From positions 61,941,203 through 62,005,202 of the forward strand of contig CM042157.1 in the NCBI GenBank assembly GCA_023376005.1: a stretch of DNA of 64,000 nucleotides, given 5' to 3'. The notes beneath the pieces were generated by a model. It saw nothing but the letters and a program-made list of their open reading frames with translations, searched no databases and was not told the DNA's origin. Positions within the stretch are counted from its first letter, which is position 1, and every line of letters begins with the position of its first letter. This document shows, piece by piece, positions 57,281 to 64,000 of this stretch. This DNA is from Doryteuthis pealeii (lineage: Eukaryota > Mollusca > Cephalopoda > Myopsida > Loliginidae). The translations under genes were made by a program, and so were the position numbers.

Positions 57281-57620
57281 CTGTTTTTTTTTGGGGGGGG
57301 TCCCGGCCACCGTTGGTAATCTAAGCCGGACTGCATTCTGGGATTCCAAAGATGGCCGTATGCCTTGCTCTGTTTTTTGTTGTTTTTTTTTGGGGGGGGT
57401 CATAGAGGGGTGGATATAAGTGTGCTGTGTGAAGTAGGGATTTTTTCGCAGTGTAAAAGGAAAAAGACTTGCATTGATAAAGAAATAAAAAAAAAGGGAT
57501 ATAAAAAAAAATCAAACAAATAAAAAAACCTAAGCAGATGACACGCACGGATTAATGTTCTGATATGAACACGTGAGGGTGCAACTTCTGATTTGAGTCC
57601 CGAAAGGAACAAGAAACATT
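57216..57620. other. TA run and body 3' end, no gene
   Basis: TA run 57,217-57,279, then T/G runs, GGTCCCGGCCACCGTTGG, A-rich DNA. Shared with U1 and U2. Confidence 0.65.
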
Positions 57621-57626
57621 AGGGAC

Positions 57627-57860
57627 AGAAGAAGAGAAGAAGAAGAAGAAGAAGAAGAAGAAGAAGAAGAAGAAGAAGAAGAAGAAGAAGAAGAAGAAGA
57701 AGAAGAAGAAGAAGAAGAAGAAGAAGAAAGAAGAAGAAGAAGAAGAAGAAGAAGAAGAAGAGAAGAAGAAGAAGAAGAAGAAGAAGAGAAGAAGAGAAGA
57801 AGAGGAGAGAAGAAGAAGAAGAAGAAAGAAGAAGAAGAAGAAGAGAAGGAAGAAGAAGAA

Positions 57861-57893
<33 letters not shown>
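57627..57893 (+). repeat. GAA tract passing into AAT tract
   Basis: (GAA)n from 57,627, interrupted by GAGAAG from 57,761, then (AAT)n at 57,862-57,893. It forms the right edge of the duplicated region; isoleucine/leucine frames on the minus strand are artefacts. Confidence 0.9.
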
Positions 57894-57897
<4 letters not shown>

Positions 57898-57984
57898 TAA
57901 TAAGTACATTTTGAAGAAGCGCAAATAAAGGATATTAAGATGTTGGATAAAGATTAAAAAAGGGAGTTGGTGCCCTCTCCTTCT

Positions 57985-58004
57985 TCTCTCTCTCTCTCTC
58001 TCTA

Positions 58005-58052
<48 letters not shown>
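57985..58052. repeat. CT then TA microsatellite
   Basis: CT at 57,985-58,013, TA at 58,014-58,051. Confidence 0.9.
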
Positions 58053-58053
<1 letters not shown>

Positions 58054-58235
58054 TGCCCTGGTAAAAAAATATTAGCACACTAGACCCTTAAGGATTTTTC
58101 AACCTCTCATTTAACGGATAATACAACACAATAACCTACTACCACAAAAGTTCTAAATGTACTCTTCTTAATCATATAAACCCATAAATAAAGTTGCAAT
58201 GAACTGTCCTTAAGTATTTTTAATGTAGAAAAATA
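58052..58235 (+). mobile_element. Possible Tc1-like end
   Basis: TACTGCCCTGGTAAAAAAAT and ATTAGCACACTAGACCC resemble a Tc1/mariner terminal repeat after a TA. No inverse terminus was found nearby. Confidence 0.3.
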
Positions 58236-58236
58236 T

Positions 58237-58280
<44 letters not shown>

Positions 58281-58282
58281 TA

Positions 58283-58595
58283 ATTGGTTTGGTGATTGAT
58301 TTTGAAGTCTATCGCAAGTTTAAAGAAAATGAGGTAACTATGGTGTTGTTTGTTAACCTGTGATTTGTTCTTAATATCTCGAAATAAAATTTCTTCAACA
58401 GAAAATTTCTGTAACTGAAGCTGTTGCTAGAAATGGACAGTCGCTAGCAACAGCTTCAGTTTCAGAAATATTCTGTTGAAGAGATTTTATCTCGAAATAT
58501 TAAGAACAAATCACAGGTTAACAAACAACACCATAGTCACCTTATTTTTCATTACACTTGCATTGCGATAGCCTTCAAAACCAACCACCAAACCA
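58283..58595. mobile_element. Fold-back MITE, arms about 150 bp
   Basis: The left arm TTGGTTTGGTGATTG...GCTGTTGCTAG (58,283-58,430) and right arm CTAGCAACAGC...CACCAAACCAA (58,443-58,595) are inverted with a 12-bp spacer. TA may flank both sides. No coding. Confidence 0.75.
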
Positions 58596-58654
58596 ATATA
58601 AACACAATGCTTCAAGCAAATTATAAAACACTTATATATATATATATATGGAGG

Positions 58655-59330
58655 ATCTGCTAAGATCTATAATGTCTTCCCTCTTAATCGCACCCGACTC
58701 GAAATAGACAAAATCTAATTGAATAGAGAAAAACCCAAACGGATTCCGCAGAAATCGATCCACAACTCCGATCTTGACTATTCGTCGAATCATAGCAGGG
58801 ATCTGAGCCAAGAAACTTGAGGTAACGCTACTATTTGTAGATCTCTCCATCTTTGACGCCATACAAAGAGGGAAAATAGAGCAAATGTTTACTAGCATAC
58901 GGCCACCCCAAAAAAATTATCGCTAATTATACTCTACAAAGACACTAAAGCAATGGTATGCTTACCTGATGATGACACGAATTTCTTTGACTCTGGAGTC
59001 CTACAAGGAGATACGTTAACACCATATATATTTATGATATGCCTAGACTATGTACTTCGAACATCATTCGATCCAATTAAAGAAAAGGGATTCTCACTAA
59101 AAAACGCAAGAAGCAGGCGATATCCCAGAAACTATTGCGGATGCCTACTACGCAGATGATCTGGCTCTTCTTTGCAAATACTCCAACGTAAGCCGAGTCC
59201 CTGCTATATCCCGGAGAAGGCAGATGGAACATCGGTCTCTATCTGAACTCCGATAAAACAGAGTTCCTATGTTTTAAAAAGACAGGAGACATCTCCACAT
59301 TCGATGGTCTCTATCATGCATATATTTGTA
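58655..59330 (+). pseudogene. LINE reverse-transcriptase fragment, frameshifted
   Basis: A 5'-truncated piece of a non-LTR reverse transcriptase. In order: KIYNVFPLNRTRLEIDKI then a stop (about 58,655-58,710), NPNGFRRNRSTT (58,732-58,767), a TGA at about 58,802, FVDLSIFDAI (motif A, catalytic Asp, about 58,838-58,867), GVLQGDTL (about 58,997-59,020), ICLDYVLR, ADAYYADDLALL (motif C YADD, about 59,139-59,174), and SDKTEFLCF. These lie in at least three frames, so several indels and two stops separate them. Endonuclease and C-terminal regions are absent. Bounded on the left by a TA microsatellite (58,633-58,649). Confidence 0.8.
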
Positions 59331-59526
59331 CGTGTGTAAGGTCTGTCTGTATGCTATATATATATATATATATATATAATCCAAAAGTCCAGAGAAGAAA
59401 TCTTCCTTATGACACAAGAGTTTTTTTAAACCTGTCGCAATTTGAGAGCTCAATGTGTGCTCTTAATGTTAGAGTCACAGAGCAAATTTATAAGTAAAGA
59501 AGTCTTTTGTTATTTCTTTATTTATA
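59331..59526. other. TA microsatellite and spacer
   Basis: TA run 59,356-59,378. Otherwise unrecognised. Confidence 0.5.
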
Positions 59527-60146
59527 CTAGCAAATATATGCACCCTCCGGGTGCAAGTATCTAAGTTTTAATGTAATAAAGTATTGTATTAAATTAGAAA
59601 GGCTAATAAAACTAAATAAGAATGCAGATAAAATGATTTGAAACAGAGGGAAGTATAATAGAAAAATAGAACAACTGAAACTTACTCTTCCATCACTCCC
59701 ATCTTTCATTGTTATTTTTTCTAATTTAAGTATTTAGTTAAAAGAGGAAGTAAAGAATAAAATGACAGTTATCTTTTCTTGTTAATCGATTTCATTTAAG
59801 ATTCATTGAAGAGATTTTTGCTTATATTCATTAAAATAAATCCAAACAGTTAGAAATCAATAATACTAAGCACATATTTAATAAAATCACATTTTTAATA
59901 TCAATATGCAAATTAGCCTTCCCGTTCACACAATAACACCGCTGTTTTTGTATATATAATATAATTGCATGTAGCTTATTGTAGTATGGTTAACAGTATT
60001 ATAAACAAATTTTATTAATAATCGAGATTTAAATAAAAATTAATATCGTGGAGAATGTGATGTCAATAACTAAGGAAATTGTGACTTGAGTAGTAATATA
60101 GTTTCGGTTACAGACAGAAAAACACACAATCTCCATTATAATAAGA
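59527..60146 (-). mobile_element. Non-autonomous Helitron (620 bp), second copy
   Basis: On the minus strand it starts TCTTATTATAATGGAGATTG and ends with hairpin GCACCC-GGA-GGGTGC (59,540-59,554) and CTAG (59,527-59,530), followed by T. It matches 30,893-31,511 in length and order (TCTGTCTGTAACCGAAACTA; ATTTGCATATTGATATTAAA). Confidence 0.8.
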
Positions 60147-60600
60147 TATATATATAAAATAAATATTTTTTTGTTTTTATAGTGTGTTTGAAGCATTAAT
60201 CATAAAGTGTAATAAGATATTTTTTGAAGGCAAAATAATGCAATTTATGATGAAAAACATATTTATTTAAATTTTCTTTTTTTCCTTTTTTTTTCTCTTA
60301 ATATTTTCGGAGCAAAGTCCATCTTCAGAGAGTTGAAAAGTTTCCATATGTGTTTGTTAAAATCAACTGTGGTATTATTCCGTTGAATTCGATGGAGATT
60401 TAAAAATTCGGCAAAGATCGTCAATCACATAGCTTTGAAACAGGACGTTACTAACGGCTATAGAAGGCTAAAGTTCTTCTCATTTTTCTTTCCATATTTA
60501 AAGTTGAATATTATTCAGAAGTTAAAACATTGCATATTGACAATGCCTTGATGATGGTTTTATTTTAAAAAACAAAAACGAAACGTTTAAAATTGGCTAA
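60147..60600. other. AT-rich DNA with an inverted pair of CTGANGA...CGAAA motifs
   Basis: The minus strand has CTGAAGA (60,328-60,322) to CGAAAA (60,309-60,304). The plus strand has TTGATGA (60,548-60,554) to CGAAACG (60,579-60,585). This matches the motif arms of the fold-backs in the body unit. No extended palindrome remains. Confidence 0.4.
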
Positions 60601-60602
60601 TA

Positions 60603-60840
60603 GGGCCAGTTTAGCTTAGTCGGTAGAGCGTCCGCCTAAGAATCACAAGGTTACTCGTTCGACGCCGGCCCTCACCAACTCAGCTTATGAGCAGCACAGG
60701 GATCTGTACGGTAAAGAGAGGAGCTGGTAGGTGTGACGTTACACCTTAGACACCGAAACAATCTCCTTAGTCTAGTGCTTGTGAAAAGGGGATAAACTTC
60801 CTCGCTGTCTGGCTGATACCGACTTTAGGTCGACCCTAAA
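60603..60840 (+). mobile_element. Type A SINE, full length
   Basis: A box TAGCTTAGTCGG (60,612-60,623), B box GTTCGACGCC (60,657-60,666), then CCAACTCAGCTTATGAGCAG, GGATCTGTACGGTAAAG, GGAGCTGGTAGGTGTG, AAAAGGGGATAAACTTCCTC and ACCGACTTTAGG. Outside the duplicated units. Confidence 0.8.
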
Positions 60841-61560
60841 GTAATGAATTTATTTCGTCCTCCCGGTCTTTTCAAAACTTGATATATATTCATACGCATA
60901 ACAACTGACAACGCTCGTGTGTCACAAGTTTTCACTTTGTCCTATAAGATGACTTATACTGATTGTGATAAGCGGAAAAACAATCCAGTTTCCATGCTAT
61001 ACCAAGAACTGGTTTACATTTCTAACAGATTTAAGTGCAAGAAATCTGACACTCCAATCTGACACTCCAAGAGCAAAGATAGTGATACCGTTAGTTAGTC
61101 TCACGAGACCCTTGATCTGAGCCCGAATCTGGGCGCAAGCCTGAGCAAAGATCTTCCGAAGACACTAATGCAGTTACCCACTATGTCAGTGACTGTAAAA
61201 GTAACCCCACTATATACTGTAGAGGCAATACAATACTCAACGTCGCAGTGGGATTTCAACTACCGTCGTGTTGGCAGACAAGGAAGCAAGCTGTAACTCA
61301 ATACGGTCCCTGCATTGCTGGGACCATAATGCAGAATGATGGATATTTATTTAGTACCATATTCACACTGAGACCAGCAGCCTATCAGGACTCAAGGAAT
61401 GAGATCACCAGATGCAAAAATGGAATATTCCTGGTGCTATGAACACCATTGCTTTATTTACAAATCCTGATAGTTATTGCGCTATTAACACTACTCTAAC
61501 TCACTAAATTCAACAGTGACATTGTACAACGGAAGGGCAAAAGTCGATAAGTTTACAAAA
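60841..61560. other. Unrecognised sequence, no supported gene
   Basis: Contains a duplicated AATCTGACACTCCA (about 61,043-61,070). A 64-codon frame at 61,248-61,442 has no domain I recognise and no supporting signals. Confidence 0.4.
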
Positions 61561-61649
61561 CGAGGTCGGTTTTAAATTCACATGTCTTTCTCCTAGACTG
61601 GTTTCCAACCAAGGCTAAAAAGCCTAAATGGGCCCATTTTAAAGTTGTC

Positions 61650-61762
61650 GGAGTGACTTATTATCGGTGTCAGCCGAACAGCAAGGGAATATATCCATTT
61701 TTCCCTAGCGCTAGACCAGGGAGATTTTTGCTGAGGTGGAGCGCCATACCTACCGTCAGCTT
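61650..61762 (-). mobile_element. Type A SINE fragment
   Basis: ATCGGTGTCAGCCGAACAGC, ATATATCCATTTTTCCCTAG and GAGGTGGAGCGCCATACC match the 3' half of type A in reverse. A scrap of type B (TTCTCCTAGACTGG at about 61,588) precedes it. Confidence 0.6.
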
Positions 61763-61779
61763 CCCTTGATATGTGTGGA

Positions 61780-61960
61780 ATCACCGTGTGGTAGTGGTAA
61801 CGTGCTGGACTGTGAATCTGGTGACCTCAGCAAGTCCTAATTAACTGCTATTTTCAGTCCGAGGGTGCTAGATTAAGCATACCTTGTTACACCTTATAAG
61901 ATTGTACACGGTGCGCTGTGATGAGCTGCGCTGAGTTGCGCTCGACCTATTCGACTCTTA
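61780..61960 (+). mobile_element. Another tRNA-like SINE type
   Basis: GTGTGGTAGTGGTAACGTGC (A-box-like), GACTGTGAATCTGG, then GTGACCTCAGCAAGTCC in the B-box region, followed by GTACACGGTGCGCTGTGATG and GAGCTGCGCTGAGTTGC. Only copy in the window. Confidence 0.4.
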
Positions 61961-62091
61961 CGAAAATATATCTCTTTCTAACTCTGTACGTCATTTTTAT
62001 AATCCCGATCTCACATCATTTCTCATTATTTCTAGGGTTGGTCCACTGTGTAAGGGATGATACCCAAAAGATTGATTGAAATAATCAAATT

Positions 62092-62541
62092 TAGATAGAT
62101 AGATAGATAGATAGATAAGAACAAAGTGAGGTAAATTGATGTGAACTGATAGTGATAGCTAGCTAGCTAGCTAGCTAGATAGATAGATAGATAAGAACAG
62201 AATGAGGTAAATTGATATGAACTGATAGTGATAGCTAGCTAGCTAGATAGATAGATAAGAACAGAGTGGGGTAAATTGATAGGAACTAATAGCTAGCTAG
62301 CTAGATAGATAGATAGATAGCTTGTTAGCTAGCTAGCTAGCTAGATAGATAGATAGATAGATAGATAGATGAGCACAGAGTGAGGTAAATTGATATGAAC
62401 TGATAGTGATAGCTAGATAAGAACAGAGTGAGGTAAATAGATACGAACTGATAGTGATAGCTAGCAAGCTAGCTAGATAGATAGATAGAAAAGAACAGAG
62501 TGAGGTAAATTGATATGGATTGATAGTGATAGCTAGCTAGC

Positions 62542-62573
<32 letters not shown>

Positions 62574-62575
62574 AT
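62092..62575 (+). repeat. Composite minisatellite: GATA and AGCT blocks with a spacer
   Basis: The spacer AAGAACAGAGTGAGGTAAAT TGATATGAACTGATAGTGAT recurs six times between (GATA)n and (AGCT)n blocks of varying length. Unit about 55-100 bp. Confidence 0.9.
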
Positions 62576-62894
62576 CAAATTATCTTGTAATGGTTATAAA
62601 GCTAGTCCCGCATATCCAATATTATTGAATAATAATAATCCTCATAATATCTCTCCTTCGCCAGTTTAGAATAATAATGCGTAGAATTGTTATCAATAAT
62701 CCTCATAATGTTTCTCCGTCGTCAGTTTAGAATAATAACGTGGGCGTACAGTCTGTTTTCCCAGGCAGCCATGTCAGCTGAAGTGTTTATATTTCACCTT
62801 TCAGTTTTTTCACAGCCTCTGGGACGTTTGTCACGCCGTCCTATTCCTTCCGGGATGGAGAATCGCCTCAGATATAGCGAATATCTTTGTTTTG

Positions 62895-62948
<54 letters not shown>

Positions 62949-63180
62949 TATCGTATCTAATACAAAGCCAAGTCTTATAGCGGATCGGCGACATCATTAA
63001 CGGTCTTATCAATGGCATCGGTGTCTTTTCCTGTACAGACAAAAGTCAAGCATTCTATAATGAGTTTCGCGCCGGACCCACCACAAATGAGAGAAAGGCG
63101 GGAAGTAGACGTGGCTTGTTGTTAGAGCAGCGGTCGTGAGGTTAATTAACTAAAGCCGCCATTTCTTTCATGTAAATACA
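62576..63180. other. Mixed sequence with TA microsatellite, no gene
   Basis: A ~60-bp duplication (AATAATCCTCATAAT...CAGTTTAGAATAATAA at about 62,632 and 62,694). TA run 62,897-62,947. No supported frame. Confidence 0.5.
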
Positions 63181-63184
63181 CCCA

Positions 63185-63405
63185 ACCACTCCGCGCGTGC
63201 AGGATGTGACACAAGGTTTATTTTCAAGCATATTTCATATATTTACCAACCCCTCCACACGAGCAGGATGCGACACAATTTTTAAGCGGATTTCAACAGG
63301 TTTTAATTCAGAGTTTTCCTTCTCCTAGACTAGTTACCTACCCATGGTTAAAGAGCCCAGTCTACCCTGCTATTTACCCATAGCTGGAGGGGAATTGAAT
63401 TCAGG
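63185..63405 (-). mobile_element. Type B SINE, rearranged and truncated
   Basis: Two tail ends in a row (CCCAACCACTCCGCGCGTGC at 63,181 and CCAACCCCTCCACACGAGC at 63,246), then the body to CATAGCTGGAGGGGAATTG. The tRNA-like head is missing. Confidence 0.65.
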
Positions 63406-63999
63406 GTAATATATAACCTTACCAACCAACTGAAATTAAAAATTAATAAACTTGTCTCGGCCAACAATGCCGAGTGTGATAGCATCAAACTTCCGAAAAT
63501 AAACGGTGATTAAAAACTCGGTGATTTATACGGGACTGTAAAAATGCATAAACCTAATCATCCCCTACGACCAGTTATATCATAAGTAACTATATCATAA
63601 AAACCATAAAACAACTGATTTCACACATTACACAATATAAACAATGTCACACAAAACAAAACAAACGTAATGTTGGTTGTTGTATTAATGTGTGGAGGAT
63701 GATCACTAATTAGGACTGAGCCTGTTCTAGTAGTGACCACCTCAGTTTTTTTTGTTTTTTTTACATAGTTTGAAAGTTGATTATAAGTTAACTTATACGT
63801 ATTAAAAATTTCTATTTTGATATTTAATTTCAGTTGGTGGGCAAACATTTTGGTGAAATACATGTTTGGAAATTTTTTTGTTAGTGTATTGCAATCTTTG
63901 ATTTTCCATCTTCAGACCAAAAACGAATGTTGATTCAAAAAGAAACAAATATTTTGCTAAGAGAATAAAAAAACACGAGAAAACCAACAGCTTTTAAAG
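63406..63999. other. AT-rich tail; possible inverted-repeat element
   Basis: CCAACCAACTGAAATTAAAA (about 63,424) and TTTAATTTCAGTTGGTGGG (about 63,823-63,841) are inverted, 400 bp apart. Not recognised otherwise. Confidence 0.3.
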
Positions 64000-64000
64000 G

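Larger units (their letters stand above)
48626..57890 (+). repeat. Body unit copy U3 (cleanest copy)
   Basis: Direct tandem repeat of U2. From about 49,700 onward it is the least indel-laden copy and serves as the reference. It ends in a long GAA then AAT tract that passes into unique sequence. Confidence 0.85.

Noticed and set aside
58632..58898. 88-codon minus-strand frame
   Set aside because: Antisense to the recognisable LINE reverse transcriptase on the plus strand.
60603..60680. Functional tRNA gene
   Set aside because: A and B boxes are good but the acceptor and anticodon arms do not pair well, and the sequence continues into a SINE body shared by other copies.
61248..61442. Small protein-coding gene
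   Set aside because: 64 codons, no recognised domain, no splice or start context evidence, in a repeat-rich area.

Overview
This is a repeat-dominated, AT-rich eukaryotic (animal) window. I find no host gene I can support. The only protein-coding remnants are three kinds of broken or partial non-LTR retrotransposon (LINE) sequence. The rest is tRNA-derived SINEs, MITE-like and fold-back elements, two non-autonomous Helitrons, mini- and microsatellites, and two assembly gaps (100 N at 10,642-10,741; 10 N at 33,991-34,000). The style (many Pol III-type SINEs, LINE tails with a CHSRIGL-type zinc finger, long CT/GAA/TA tracts) suggests a cephalopod or another mollusc. That is inference from memory, not a database match.

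The window is a mosaic of one large unit in both orientations. The full unit is a ~4 kb leader (52-bp minisatellite, three tRNA-like SINE copies, CT array; forward at 20,545-24,545) followed by a ~9 kb body (hAT-like MITE, ~0.55-kb tandem satellite, pyrimidine-rich stretch, mariner-like MITE with telomere-like interior, LINE 3' end, SINEs, three fold-back palindromes, GAA tract). Order: partial body forward (1-2,966); body inverted (2,967-7,842); leader inverted (7,843-10,641); gap; a separate 10,742-20,544 block; leader plus body forward (20,545-33,990, body called U1); gap; leader inverted (34,001-36,852); leader forward (36,853-39,585); body forward (39,586-48,625, U2); body forward again (48,626 to about 57,890, U3); then a non-duplicated tail to 63,999.

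Copies around 1-10 kb and 34-49.6 kb differ from the clean copy U3 mainly by scattered single-base indels, which looks like unpolished long-read sequence. U1 differs by real structural events: it has a Helitron the others lack, lacks a LINE fragment and a ~1.6 kb block the others have, and has four satellite blocks instead of three. So at least two real lineages of the unit exist, while some inverted or tandem copies could be assembly fold-backs or haplotype duplicates.

The 10.7-20.5 kb block holds older SINEs, a 1.1-kb GAA higher-order array, a MITE inserted with an 8-bp target duplication into the A box of a SINE, and a LINE C-terminal ORF with a zinc finger. The 57.9-64 kb tail holds a frameshifted LINE reverse transcriptase, a Helitron, a SINE, a composite GATA/AGCT minisatellite and unrecognised AT-rich DNA. 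The points most worth following are a hammerhead-ribozyme-like fold at 57,144-57,197, the recurring CTGANGA...GAAA arms of several palindromes, and three unrelated MITE families that all carry TTAGGG-like interiors.
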